From Lachnospira sp900551945 (GTDB lineage Bacteria > Bacillota > Clostridia > Lachnospirales > Lachnospiraceae), in assembly GCA_048380335.1 (NCBI GenBank), contig DBFCCI010000022.1, positions 1 through 64,000 of the forward strand: a stretch of DNA of 64,000 nt, read 5' to 3'. Under the pieces are notes generated by a model, which searched no databases, was not told the origin of the DNA, and was given only the letters and a program-made list of their open reading frames with translations. Position numbers and translations under genes: made by a program. Of the stretch, positions 55,006 through 63,995 are shown piece by piece. Every line of letters begins with the position of its first letter. Position 1 is the stretch's first letter.

Positions 55006-56259
55006 TTGAGTAAAATCATTATCCGAGGTGGAAAAAGGCTTCATGGCTGTGTTGATATTGCAGGAGCGAAAAATGCAGTATTGCCAATAATGGCAGCTTC
55101 GCTTCTTAATAGTTCAGTAACAGTAATTAATAACTGCCCTGACATTGAAGATGTAAGGCAGATGGCAGGTATTTTAAAGTACTTAGGTTGTATAGTAAAA
55201 AGAAAAGACAGTAGTATTATTATTGATACAAAAAATGCTGTGAATGCAACTATACCGGGAAGCATAAGTGGAAAACTTAGAGCTTCCTCTATTCTTATCG
55301 GGCCATTAATGGCGAGATTTTCTAGTGTTAAGCTTGCGCCACCCGGAGGTTGTGACATAGGAGAACGTCCTATGGATATACATCTTAATGCGTTAAAGCG
55401 GCTTGGAGCTTTTTGGAGTCTTGGAAATGGTTATATAGAATTGTCAGGAAGGCTTAAAAGTAATGAAGTTGATTTAAGATTTCCGAGTGTGGGAGCTACT
55501 GAAAATGTTATTATGGCTTCAGTATTTCTTGTAGGAACAACGATAATATACAATGCTGCAAAAGAACCAGATGTTGTACAGCTATGTAGATATCTTAACG
55601 AAGCTGGGGCTTGTATAAAGGGTGCAGGAACAGATACAATTGTAATAAATGGGGTTGATAAACTTCATTTATTACAATACAATATAGATGTAGATAGAAT
55701 AGTTGCTGGAACATATATTGGAGCTTTAGCAGTATGTGGCGGTAGTATTAGACTTAACAATTGTCATTTTAAAGATTTAAAAGGCTTTATAGATGTATAT
55801 TGTGGAATTGGGGTAAGATGTGTAGAAAGTGAAGCTGGAATATGTGTTTTTATGAATAAAAGACCTGATAGTATTAATTATATAAAGACACAACCGTATC
55901 CTGGTTTTCCTACAGATATGCAGTCTATTATTATGAGTGTATTAAGCATTGCAGATGGGAAATGTATAATACAAGAAGACATTTATGAGAATAGATACAA
56001 GACTGCCTATGAGCTGATAAAGATGGGTGCAGATATAAGAATTAAAGAAAAATGTGCATATATAAAGGGCGTTAAAGGACTTATTGGCAAAAATGTTATA
56101 GCATCAGATTTGAGAGGAGGAGCGGCACTTATAATAGCAGGACTTAATGCAATGGGAATTACAGTGATTGAAAAAGCTGAATATATATTACGAGGATATG
56201 ATGATGTGTGTGGTAATTTAAGAAAACTTGGAGCAGATATAATATGGCAAGACAACTAA
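55006..56259 (+). CDS. murA: UDP-N-acetylglucosamine 1-carboxyvinyltransferase
   Basis: First committed step of peptidoglycan synthesis, transferring enolpyruvate from PEP. 417 aa; substrate residues K22 and N23 (AGAKNAVLP), and the active-site cysteine C116 in PPGGCDIGERP, which implies fosfomycin sensitivity at the enzyme level. A TTG start with a strong CCGGAGG SD 11 nt upstream (measured from the end of the SD). It overlaps ftsQ by 16 nt. Confidence 0.95.
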   Translation: MSKIIIRGGKRLHGCVDIAGAKNAVLPIMAASLLNSSVTVINNCPDIEDVRQMAGILKYLGCIVKRKDSSIIIDTKNAVNATIPGSISGKLRASSILIGPLMARFSSVKLAPPGGCDIGERPMDIHLNALKRLGAFWSLGNGYIELSGRLKSNEVDLRFPSVGATENVIMASVFLVGTTIIYNAAKEPDVVQLCRYLNEAGACIKGAGTDTIVINGVDKLHLLQYNIDVDRIVAGTYIGALAVCGGSIRLNNCHFKDLKGFIDVYCGIGVRCVESEAGICVFMNKRPDSINYIKTQPYPGFPTDMQSIIMSVLSIADGKCIIQEDIYENRYKTAYELIKMGADIRIKEKCAYIKGVKGLIGKNVIASDLRGGAALIIAGLNAMGITVIEKAEYILRGYDDVCGNLRKLGADIIWQDN

Positions 56260-56978
56260 GGAATAATAAAAAGAGCAACAGTAATAAAAAAGTTATTGTG
56301 CTTATTGTCGCAATTATTATTGCAGTTATTGGTACTGGTATATACTTTGGGTTTAGAGTTGTGCAGATTAATTATTCAGGCAATAAGCACTATACAAATG
56401 AAGAAATGAATGATTATATATTTGGAACACCAAATCCTAATGCACTTATATATTATTTGTTTGGAGACAAGAAAAAGACAATACCATTTATACAGAAATA
56501 CGATATTGAGATAAAATGGCCTGACAAAATGGACATAATTGTTTATGAAAAGCCAATAGTAGGTTATATAAATTATATGGGCTGTAATATGTATTTTGAC
56601 AAGGATGGAATTGTAGTTGAAAGCACATCTAAGACATATTCAGGAGTTCCAGAGATAGCAGGACTTTCTTTTAAGTCTATTGTACTTGACTCAAAACTTG
56701 ATGTTGGAAACGATGATGTATTTTCAAGGATACTTGAGATTACGCAAGCCTTTGATAAGTATGAGCTTGATGTTAAAAAGGTTTATTTTGACTCGTCATA
56801 TAATGTGACATTGTATGTTGGTGATGTTAAGGTTGTACTTGGAAGCTGTGAAGAAAGTATGGATAAGCTCTATACTCTAAAGCAAATGTATGACAAGCTT
56901 GAAGGACTTAAAGGGACATTATATCTTGATAATTACGATGGTAATTCTTCATCAATAATATTTAAAAAAAATAATTAA
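56244..56978 (+). CDS. ftsQ: Cell division protein FtsQ/DivIB
   Basis: A 244-aa bitopic divisome protein: short basic cytoplasmic tail (KKSNSNKK), one TM (about 16-36), then a POTRA domain (VVQINYSGNKHYTNEEM) and a beta domain. It bridges early and late divisome proteins with FtsL. The gene begins inside the end of murA, so translation is coupled. Confidence 0.9.
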   Translation: MARQLRNNKKSNSNKKVIVLIVAIIIAVIGTGIYFGFRVVQINYSGNKHYTNEEMNDYIFGTPNPNALIYYLFGDKKKTIPFIQKYDIEIKWPDKMDIIVYEKPIVGYINYMGCNMYFDKDGIVVESTSKTYSGVPEIAGLSFKSIVLDSKLDVGNDDVFSRILEITQAFDKYELDVKKVYFDSSYNVTLYVGDVKVVLGSCEESMDKLYTLKQMYDKLEGLKGTLYLDNYDGNSSSIIFKKNN

Positions 56979-57071
56979 TGTTTAAAATGACAAAAAGCTA
57001 TTGAAATTTTGGTATAAAAATTATATTATAATAATTAATGTAAAATGTAAAGTTTGAAGGAGGCAAAACCC

Positions 57072-58289
57072 TTGTTAGAGATTATGACAAACGAATCAGA
57101 GTCATCAGCTAAGATAATTGTTGTTGGTGTTGGTGGAGCTGGTAATAATGCAGTTAATAGAATGATAGATGAAAATATAGGTGGAGTAGAGTTTATCGGA
57201 ATTAATACAGATGGACAGGCTCTTAAGTTTTGTAAAGCACCAACAGCTATTCAGATTGGGGAGAAACTGACAAAAGGTCTTGGTGCAGGAGCGCAGCCAG
57301 AAATTGGTGAAAAGGCAGCAGAGGAGAACGTAGAAGAACTTACACAAGCAATCAAGGGAGCTGATATGGTCTTTGTTACTTGTGGTATGGGTGGTGGAAC
57401 AGGAACAGGTGCAGCACCAGTTGTCGCTAAGATATCAAAAGAATTAGGAATATTAACAGTTGGTGTAGTTACTAAGCCTTTTAAGTTTGAAGCTAAGAAG
57501 CGTATGACTAACGCAATAGCAGGTATTGAAAAGCTTAAAGAAAATGTTGACACTCTTATTGTAATCCCTAATGATAAACTCCTTGAAATCGTTGACAGAA
57601 GAACAACTATGCCAGATGCTTTAAAGAAGGCTGATGAAGTATTACAGCAGGCTGTACAAGGTATAACAGACCTTATTAATGTACCAGGTCTTATTAACCT
57701 TGACTTTGCTGATGTTAAGACGGTTATGCTTAATAAGGGTGTTGCTCATATTGGTATTGGTAGTGCGTCAGGAGATGACAAGGCAGTTGAAGCTGTTAAG
57801 CAAGCTGTTACAAGTCCACTTCTTGAAACAACTATCGAAGGTGCTTCACACGTTATTATTAATATTTCTGGCGATATCAGTCTTATTGAAGCTAATGAAG
57901 CCGCAAGTTATGTGCAAGAGCTTGCAGGTGATGACGCAAATATTATATTTGGTGCTATGTATGATGAAAATGCAACAGACAGTGCCACAATAACTGTTAT
58001 TGCTACAGGTCTTGAAGATGGTAATATTAATAATGCTATGGCTGGTTTTAGTGCTAAGGCACAGACAGCAGCTAATAAGCCTGTAAAGCCTGCTTATTCT
58101 TATTCAGGTATTCCTTTACAGCAGCAGCTTACATCACAAAATGTACCACATGAAACTGAAGCAACATTTAGACCAGAAAGAAGTGAAAGTCAGCAACCAC
58201 TTTCAGGACTTAAAAATCCTGGTCAAGTAACAAGTAATGTTAAGGAAAAAGGAATTACTATTCCTACATTTCTTCAGAGAAACAAATAA
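57072..58289 (+). CDS. ftsZ: Cell division GTPase FtsZ
   Basis: Tubulin homologue forming the Z-ring. 405 aa: GTP-binding motif GGGTGTG at 107-113, T7 loop NLDFADVKTVM, and a C-terminal variable linker ending in the conserved tail GITIPTFLQRNK that binds FtsA/SepF. The start is taken as TTG 57072, 8 nt after AAGGAGG; a longer TTG frame at 57054 contains that SD. ATG 57084 is an alternative without proper spacing. A strong terminator follows. Confidence 0.95.
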   Translation: MLEIMTNESESSAKIIVVGVGGAGNNAVNRMIDENIGGVEFIGINTDGQALKFCKAPTAIQIGEKLTKGLGAGAQPEIGEKAAEENVEELTQAIKGADMVFVTCGMGGGTGTGAAPVVAKISKELGILTVGVVTKPFKFEAKKRMTNAIAGIEKLKENVDTLIVIPNDKLLEIVDRRTTMPDALKKADEVLQQAVQGITDLINVPGLINLDFADVKTVMLNKGVAHIGIGSASGDDKAVEAVKQAVTSPLLETTIEGASHVIINISGDISLIEANEAASYVQELAGDDANIIFGAMYDENATDSATITVIATGLEDGNINNAMAGFSAKAQTAANKPVKPAYSYSGIPLQQQLTSQNVPHETEATFRPERSESQQPLSGLKNPGQVTSNVKEKGITIPTFLQRNK

Positions 58290-58320
58290 TGTGTTAATAC
58301 ATATTTAGAATATTTATAAT

Positions 58321-58401
58321 TAAGCCTTTGCTTTTATTTTATGCAAACAACGAGTTTTTAATAGTTGAAGTTTAAGATAAAAGCAGGGGCTTAATTTTTT
58401 T
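58321..58401 (+). terminator. ftsZ terminator
   Basis: A 21-bp stem (58321-58341 with 58373-58393) with G-T pairs, closing the division cluster, followed by TTTTTTT. Confidence 0.85.
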
Positions 58402-58500
58402 ATACAAACAACAAAGTGTGTGGTTGTACAATAATATTTATCTTTGTTAGTATTTTAACTATGCAGGTTTTAAGGGAATTTTACAAATTATAGTAAATAT

Positions 58501-58507
58501 TGTCGAA
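58501..58507 (+). promoter_or_regulatory. Candidate Spo0A box upstream of spoIIGA
   Basis: TGTCGAA, an exact core match, 72 bp upstream of the -35 of the spoIIGA promoter. A weaker match (TGACAAA) overlaps the -35. The layout resembles the Spo0A-activated spoIIG promoter of Bacillus. Confidence 0.6.
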
Positions 58508-58579
58508 ATATTTAGAATTGTGCGCAAGACACAAACAAATGTATAAAATTATTTAAAAATTTAATAAACATTTCTGATT

Positions 58580-58612
58580 TTGACAAAATTCACCCTCTAA
58601 AAGAACTATAAT
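58580..58612 (+). promoter_or_regulatory. spoIIG-type promoter with 21-bp spacer
   Basis: TTGACA (58580-58585) and TATAAT (58607-58612) are both consensus but 21 bp apart. The B. subtilis spoIIG promoter is known for a similarly long 22-bp spacer that makes it dependent on Spo0A~P. The predicted start is near 58618-58620. Confidence 0.75.
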
Positions 58613-58617
58613 ACATC

Positions 58618-59472
58618 ATGTCAGGAGGTGATATACTAGTTGAGATTTATTTAGATGTTTTATTTGGTATAAATTTTATAATGGACTTTTTGGTGATATT
58701 TATTGTAAATAAAATCTGTAAGTATGCTGCCACATATTTTAAGATATTTATTTCTGCTGCGTTTGGAGCAATATGGTCTGTTATAGCTGTGATAATGCCG
58801 ATAAACATCAGATGGTTTATTAATATATGTACATACATTTTAGTTAGTTATGTGATGATTAGAATATGTGCAGGGAGATGTGGAATAAAGAGTGTTATAA
58901 AAGGTGTTGGTATACTGTATGCAGTAACATTAACGCTTGGGGGAGCGATACATGTTTTATACTATTATACATATACAGGGTGGTTGATTAAGCATATTGT
59001 TGTTCGTGATAACCGTTTGATTATATTTGTATTAATATCAGTAGTCTTAGTTGTGTTAATATATTTAGAATTGATTAGAGCTAAAACTTACAATTCGTGT
59101 AAGTGCCACCTTATATGTGTTATAAGCGGTGAAAAAGTGGAAATGATGGGATATATAGATACGGGGAATGTCCTTATAGACCCAATATATAAAAAACCGG
59201 TTACAGTTGTTGAAAAAAGCATGTTTAGTAACATTCTTAGCAAGATAAAAGATTATACTACAGTAAAATATCACTTAATACCATTTAATTCATTGGGGTG
59301 TGAACATGGTCTAATGGAGGTTATTGCTGTAGATACTATGTACATATATTATGGAAGTAAAAAGGAAACCATTAATGGAGCGTTAGTGGGATTGATAACA
59401 GGAAAGCTGTCTACAGATGGGGAATATACAGCACTGATTAATTCTGCGTATGCTATAAGTGGTAAGGTCTAG
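58618..59472 (+). CDS. spoIIGA: Sporulation sigma-E processing aspartic peptidase SpoIIGA
   Basis: Membrane protease that cleaves pro-sigma-E in the mother cell. 284 aa: five hydrophobic segments (about 10-150), then a cytoplasmic aspartic-protease-like domain with the catalytic DTGN motif in MMGYIDTGNVLIDP. Sequence conservation begins at EIYLDVLFGINFIMDF, the usual SpoIIGA N-terminus. The only in-frame ATG before that region is at 58618, lying upstream of the SD-like AGGAGGTGAT (58623-58632) and on the predicted transcription start. No ATG, GTG or TTG in frame follows that SD at proper spacing. The start is therefore uncertain. sigE follows. Confidence 0.88.
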   Translation: MSGGDILVEIYLDVLFGINFIMDFLVIFIVNKICKYAATYFKIFISAAFGAIWSVIAVIMPINIRWFINICTYILVSYVMIRICAGRCGIKSVIKGVGILYAVTLTLGGAIHVLYYYTYTGWLIKHIVVRDNRLIIFVLISVVLVVLIYLELIRAKTYNSCKCHLICVISGEKVEMMGYIDTGNVLIDPIYKKPVTVVEKSMFSNILSKIKDYTTVKYHLIPFNSLGCEHGLMEVIAVDTMYIYYGSKKETINGALVGLITGKLSTDGEYTALINSAYAISGKV

Positions 59473-59593
59473 TTTAAAGTTTGGCGGATATTGCAGACTA
59501 TAATAAGAAAGTTAATCTATAATGGCAGGTTATAAAATATTTTTAAGGATTAGTATGAATTAAGTAAAAAAAGTGTATGATATAGGAGGCATC

Positions 59594-60334
59594 ATGGTTA
59601 TTAAAGTATCGGTTCCAGAAAGATTTCAGTTTAAGGTTATACCAACAATTAAAAATCTAATGGTGTTAAAACAGGGAGATGTACATTATATAGGGGGAAC
59701 GGACGTACTCCCAGTTCCATTAGAAGCAGATGAGGAGGCAGAAGCTATTGCAGGTCTTGGTGGGGAGAAAGACCAGCAGGTGAAAACTTCACTTATAGAA
59801 CATAATTTAAGGCTCGTGGTGTACATAGCTAAAAAGTTTGATAATACAGGAGTTGGTGTTGAAGATTTGATTTCAATAGGAACAATAGGTCTTATTAAAG
59901 CAATTAATTCATACAACCCTGATAAAAATATTAAACTTGCAACATACGCATCAAGGTGTATAGAAAATGAAATACTTATGTATCTTAGAAGAAATAGTAA
60001 AACAAAAGCAGAGGTTTCAATAGATGAACCTTTAAATGTGGATTGGGACGGTAATGAGCTTTTGTTATCTGATATTCTAGGAACAGAAGAAGATATTATA
60101 TATAAGGATTTGGAAAATGAAGTTGAGAGGAAAATGCTTAGTAAAGCAATAGAAAAGCTATCGGAAAGGGAAAGGATAATAGTTGATTTAAGATATGGAT
60201 TAAGTTCCATTGATGGAGAAGAAAAAACACAAAAAGAAGTTGCGGATATGTTAGGAATTTCACAATCATATATATCAAGATTGGAAAAAAAGATTATAAA
60301 AAGATTAAAAAAAGAGATGATTAAAAGTATATAA
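59594..60334 (+). CDS. sigE: RNA polymerase sporulation sigma factor sigma-E
   Basis: Mother-cell-specific sigma factor, made as an inactive precursor. 246 aa; the pro-region (about 1-30) is followed by HYIGGTDVLPVPL, then sigma region 2 (NLRLVVYIAKKFDNTGV, EDLISIGTIGLIKA, ATYASRCIENEILMYLRR), IDEPLNVDWDGNELLLSD and region 4 with the helix-turn-helix TQKEVADMLGISQSYISR. ATG 59594 lies just after AGGAGG. It is co-transcribed with spoIIGA, its activator. sigG, which often comes next, is not here. Confidence 0.95.
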   Translation: MVIKVSVPERFQFKVIPTIKNLMVLKQGDVHYIGGTDVLPVPLEADEEAEAIAGLGGEKDQQVKTSLIEHNLRLVVYIAKKFDNTGVGVEDLISIGTIGLIKAINSYNPDKNIKLATYASRCIENEILMYLRRNSKTKAEVSIDEPLNVDWDGNELLLSDILGTEEDIIYKDLENEVERKMLSKAIEKLSERERIIVDLRYGLSSIDGEEKTQKEVADMLGISQSYISRLEKKIIKRLKKEMIKSI

Positions 60335-60344
60335 TGCAAAAAGT

Positions 60345-60377
60345 AAAAAAGTCAGGCAAAATTTGCTTGACTTTTTT
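60345..60377 (+). terminator. sigE terminator
   Basis: AAAAAAGTCAGGCAAA pairs with TTTGCTTGACTTTTTTT, a compact hairpin with flanking A and T tracts that could act in both directions. Confidence 0.85.
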
Positions 60378-60437
60378 TAGTATGTTAGGGAAAATAGAAA
60401 TATTGTGATATAGTAATTCAGAAATGGAGTTGAAGAT

Positions 60438-60605
60438 ATGGCAACACGAAAAGCACCAGTAAAAGTTAATAAAAGACGGCATAAAAGAAAAAGAAGTTTT
60501 AGATGGGATAAATTTATTGCCATAATTTTATTTGTAGTAGTAATTGTATTTGCATGTATAATATATAATGACATTTCGACTGGATTATTGACAATAAATA
60601 AATAG
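60438..60605 (+). CDS. Small basic single-pass membrane protein, 55 aa
   Basis: MATRKAPVKVNKRRHKRKR... a very basic N-terminus (1-25), one TM at about 26-43 (FIAIILFVVVIVFACII), and a short outside tail. GGAG lies 8 nt before the ATG, supporting translation. The topology resembles short FtsL/FtsB-type or septum-associated small proteins, but there is no coiled coil and I cannot assign a family. It stands alone between sigE and lepA. Confidence 0.7.
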   Translation: MATRKAPVKVNKRRHKRKRSFRWDKFIAIILFVVVIVFACIIYNDISTGLLTINK

Positions 60606-60707
60606 TATATGTTGCTATGTGGAACAATTAATTAATTTTCACACATAAACAAATCACAGAATGATTATTTGTGTATGACGATAGAATGTAATTTAAAGGA
60701 GAAGTAT

Positions 60708-62522
60708 ATGTCAAAAATAAATCAGAAGAACATAAGAAATTTCTGTATCATTGCACATATTGACCATGGTAAGTCAACACTTGCAGACAGAATTATTGAA
60801 AAAACAGGACTTTTAACAAGTAGAGAAATGCAGGAACAAGTTCTTGATAATATGGACCTTGAAAGAGAGAGAGGAATTACAATCAAGGCACAGACTGTAA
60901 GAACTGTATATAAGGCACAAGATGGTGAAGAATACATTTTTAACCTTATTGACACTCCGGGTCATGTCGATTTTAACTATGAAGTATCAAGAGCGCTTGC
61001 TGCTTGTGATGGCGCTATACTTGTAGTTGATGCAGCACAAGGAATAGAAGCTCAGACTCTTGCAAATGTATATCTTGCGCTAGACCATGACCTTGATGTA
61101 TTTCCAGTTATTAATAAGATTGACTTGCCTAGTGCCGACCCACAAAGAGTTATAGACGAAATAGAAGATGTAATTGGAATAGAAGCTCAAGACGCGCCTA
61201 GAATATCAGCTAAGAACGGTATCAATATAGAAGAAGTATTAGAGCAGATAGTAACAAAAATTCCAGCCCCAGTAGGTGATGAGAACGCACCACTTAAGGC
61301 GTTAATATTTGACTCACTATATGATGCTTACAAAGGTGTAATAATATTCTGCCGAGTAAAAGAAGGTACTGTAAAGAAAGGTACTAAGATTAGAATGATG
61401 GCAACTGGCGCAGTGGAGGAAGTTGTAGAAGTAGGATATTTTGGCGCAGGACAGTTTATTCCATGTCAAGAGCTTACAGCAGGTATGGTAGGATATATTA
61501 CAGCAAGTATTAAAAATGTAAGAGATACACGAGTAGGTGATACAGTAACAGACAATGAAAGACCTTGTGATGAGCCACTTCCGGGTTACAAGAAGGTCAA
61601 TCCTATGGTGTACTGTGGTTTATATCCAACAGATGGTGCAAAGTATCCTGACCTTAGAGATGCGCTTGAAAAGCTTCAGTTAAATGACGCATCACTTCAA
61701 TTTGAGCCAGAAACATCAATTGCCTTAGGCTTTGGTTTTAGATGTGGTTTCTTAGGCTTATTACATCTTGAAATTATTCAAGAAAGACTTGAAAGAGAGT
61801 ATAACCTTGACCTTGTAACAACAGCTCCGGGTGTTATTTATAAGGTGCATAAGACTAACGGAGAAGTAATTGACCTTACTAATCCGTCAAATATGCCTGA
61901 CCCATCAGAAATAGATTACATGGAAGAACCTATGGTAAGTGCAGAGATTATGGTTACAACTGAATTTGTAGGTTCAATTATGAAGCTTTGTCAAGAAAGA
62001 CGAGGTGTATATAATGGAATGGAATACATCGAGCAATCAAGAGCTTTATTAAAGTATGACTTGCCACTTAATGAAATAATTTATGATTTCTTTGACGCAT
62101 TAAAGTCACGCTCAAGAGGTTATGCTTCGTTTGACTATGAAATGAAAGGTTATGAAAGGTCTAAGCTTGTTAAGCTTGATATTCTTATCAACAAGGAAGA
62201 AGTTGACGCACTTTCATTTATCGTATTTGAAGGAAGCGCAGAAGAACGTGGAAGAAAGATGTGTGAAAAGCTTAAAAAAGAAATACCTAGACAGCTCTTT
62301 GAAATACCTATTCAGGCAGCTATTGGAAGTCGTGTAATCGCAAGAGAAACAGTAAAGGCACTTAGAAAAGACGTTCTTGCAAAATGTTATGGTGGTGATA
62401 TTTCAAGAAAGAAGAAGCTTCTTGAAAAGCAAAAAGAAGGAAAGAAGCGAATGAGACAAGTTGGTAATGTAGAAATACCACAGAAAGCATTTATGAGTGT
62501 GTTAAAGCTTGATGAAGAATAA
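60708..62522 (+). CDS. lepA: Elongation factor 4 (LepA)
   Basis: Ribosome-associated translational GTPase. 604 aa: G1 AHIDHGKST, G3 DTPGHVDF, G4 NKIDLPSADP; EF-G-like domains II, III and V (GFRCGFLGLLHLEI), then the LepA-specific C-terminal domain ending KKRMRQVGNVEIPQKAFMSVL. ATG 60708 has AAGGAGAAG upstream; a frame starting at 60669 lacks an SD. lepA and hemW overlap, a common clostridial pair. Confidence 0.97.
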   Translation: MSKINQKNIRNFCIIAHIDHGKSTLADRIIEKTGLLTSREMQEQVLDNMDLERERGITIKAQTVRTVYKAQDGEEYIFNLIDTPGHVDFNYEVSRALAACDGAILVVDAAQGIEAQTLANVYLALDHDLDVFPVINKIDLPSADPQRVIDEIEDVIGIEAQDAPRISAKNGINIEEVLEQIVTKIPAPVGDENAPLKALIFDSLYDAYKGVIIFCRVKEGTVKKGTKIRMMATGAVEEVVEVGYFGAGQFIPCQELTAGMVGYITASIKNVRDTRVGDTVTDNERPCDEPLPGYKKVNPMVYCGLYPTDGAKYPDLRDALEKLQLNDASLQFEPETSIALGFGFRCGFLGLLHLEIIQERLEREYNLDLVTTAPGVIYKVHKTNGEVIDLTNPSNMPDPSEIDYMEEPMVSAEIMVTTEFVGSIMKLCQERRGVYNGMEYIEQSRALLKYDLPLNEIIYDFFDALKSRSRGYASFDYEMKGYERSKLVKLDILINKEEVDALSFIVFEGSAEERGRKMCEKLKKEIPRQLFEIPIQAAIGSRVIARETVKALRKDVLAKCYGGDISRKKKLLEKQKEGKKRMRQVGNVEIPQKAFMSVLKLDEE

Positions 62523-63759
62523 AAAAGATTTGGGGATATATATACATATCCCCTTTTGTAAACAAAAATGTATTTACTGTGATTTCTTGTCTGGCAGGGC
62601 TGACGATTCAACTAAGGAAAGCTATGTAAAGGCTTTATTAAATGAGATAAAGAATATTGCTAACATTTATAAAGCTACTATTGACGATTACAAAGTAAGA
62701 ACTGTATTTTTGGGCGGTGGAACTCCATCAGTTATAAATGCTGATTATATAAAAGAAATAATGGAGTGTCTTTATAATACATTTGATGTATCAAAAAATG
62801 CAGAGATTACAATTGAATGTAATCCGGGTACATTAGATAAGGTTAAGGCTGACACATATAAAAGCTGTGGGATTAACAGAATTAGCTTTGGACTTCAATC
62901 AACAGATAATAATGAGCTTAAAATGTTAGGAAGAATACACACCTTTGAGAAGTTTAAGGAGAGTTTAAGCATTGCCAGACAAGCAGGGTTTGACAATATT
63001 AATGTTGATATAATGTCAGCACTTCCGGGACAGACTTATGCTTCTTATAAAAGAACTCTTGAAAATGTAATTGCTTGTGACGTTGAGCATATATCGGCGT
63101 ACAGTCTTATTGTTGAAGAAAATACACCGCTTTATGATAAGCTTGATACAAACTATCCACCACTTCCTGATGAAGATACGGAAAGAGAAATGTATTACTG
63201 TACTGAACAGCTTCTTGGTAATGCCGGGTTTAACCACTATGAGATATCTAATTATGCAAAGCCTAATTATGAGTGTAAGCACAATCTTTCTTATTGGGAA
63301 AGAACGGATTATCTAGGTTTTGGAATAGGTGCAGCTTCACTTTTTGAAGAAATCAGACATACTAATATATCGGATATAGATAAGTATATAAGTCTTAATA
63401 AATGTGAACTTGTTTTTTCGCAGGATAGTTATAATGATTTGAATAAATCGGACATAAGTAACTTTGATGTTAAGAAGTGTTCTAAGGCTTATTATAAGAG
63501 GGAATTGTGGGAAGAAGAAAGTGAACTATCTGTTAGTGAGCAGATGGAAGAATTTATGTTTTTGGGACTTAGAAAGCTTAAGGGGATAGAAAAAAGTGAA
63601 TTTAAGATGTGCTTTGGGGTTGATATTTATGAAGTGTATGGTGAAGTGATTGAACAGAATGTTAATAAGGGGCTTTTGACGGATAAAGGAGATAGAATAT
63701 GCCTTACTGATAGGGGGATAGATATTAGTAATACGGTTATGGCTGATTTTATGATATAA
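62512..63759 (+). CDS. hemW: Radical SAM heme chaperone HemW
   Basis: HemN-like radical SAM protein that binds heme and is thought to deliver it, rather than acting as coproporphyrinogen oxidase. 415 aa: cluster ligands C16, C20 and C23 (CKQKCIYCDF), GGGTPS, ECNPGT, NRISFGLQS and the C-terminal HemN_C winged-helix region (SVSEQMEEFMFLGLRKLKGI). It overlaps the lepA stop by 11 nt. Palindrome R8 starts 2 nt after its stop. Confidence 0.93.
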   Translation: MKNKKDLGIYIHIPFCKQKCIYCDFLSGRADDSTKESYVKALLNEIKNIANIYKATIDDYKVRTVFLGGGTPSVINADYIKEIMECLYNTFDVSKNAEITIECNPGTLDKVKADTYKSCGINRISFGLQSTDNNELKMLGRIHTFEKFKESLSIARQAGFDNINVDIMSALPGQTYASYKRTLENVIACDVEHISAYSLIVEENTPLYDKLDTNYPPLPDEDTEREMYYCTEQLLGNAGFNHYEISNYAKPNYECKHNLSYWERTDYLGFGIGAASLFEEIRHTNISDIDKYISLNKCELVFSQDSYNDLNKSDISNFDVKKCSKAYYKRELWEEESELSVSEQMEEFMFLGLRKLKGIEKSEFKMCFGVDIYEVYGEVIEQNVNKGLLTDKGDRICLTDRGIDISNTVMADFMI

Positions 63760-63761
63760 GG

Positions 63762-63995
63762 CTTGAATTTTTGTATTTTGCGTTGGTTTAGGTTTCTATG
63801 GGATAGCAGGAGTATATAAGCATACACACACCAGAAAAAGAACAACAGGTTATATTTATATGCCATCATCGAACAAGGGTGTTCGCTGTTGTCATACAAA
63901 TATAACTTGTTGTTCTTTTTAATGGTGCATTTAATGCTTATATACTCCTGCTATCCTTATGGTAGGTTGTTGGGCGCAAAATACAAAAATTCAAG
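63762..63995 (+). repeat. Family 1 palindromic element, copy R8 (best preserved)
   Basis: Perfect 21-bp outer arms (63762-63782 with 63975-63995), perfect 23-bp second arms (63801-63823 with 63934-63956), AAAAAGAACAA/TTGTTCTTTTT, inner stem GGTTATATTTATATG against CATACAAATATAACT, and an apical CGAACA/TGTTCG hairpin. Total 234 bp. This is the reference copy for the family. Confidence 0.9.
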
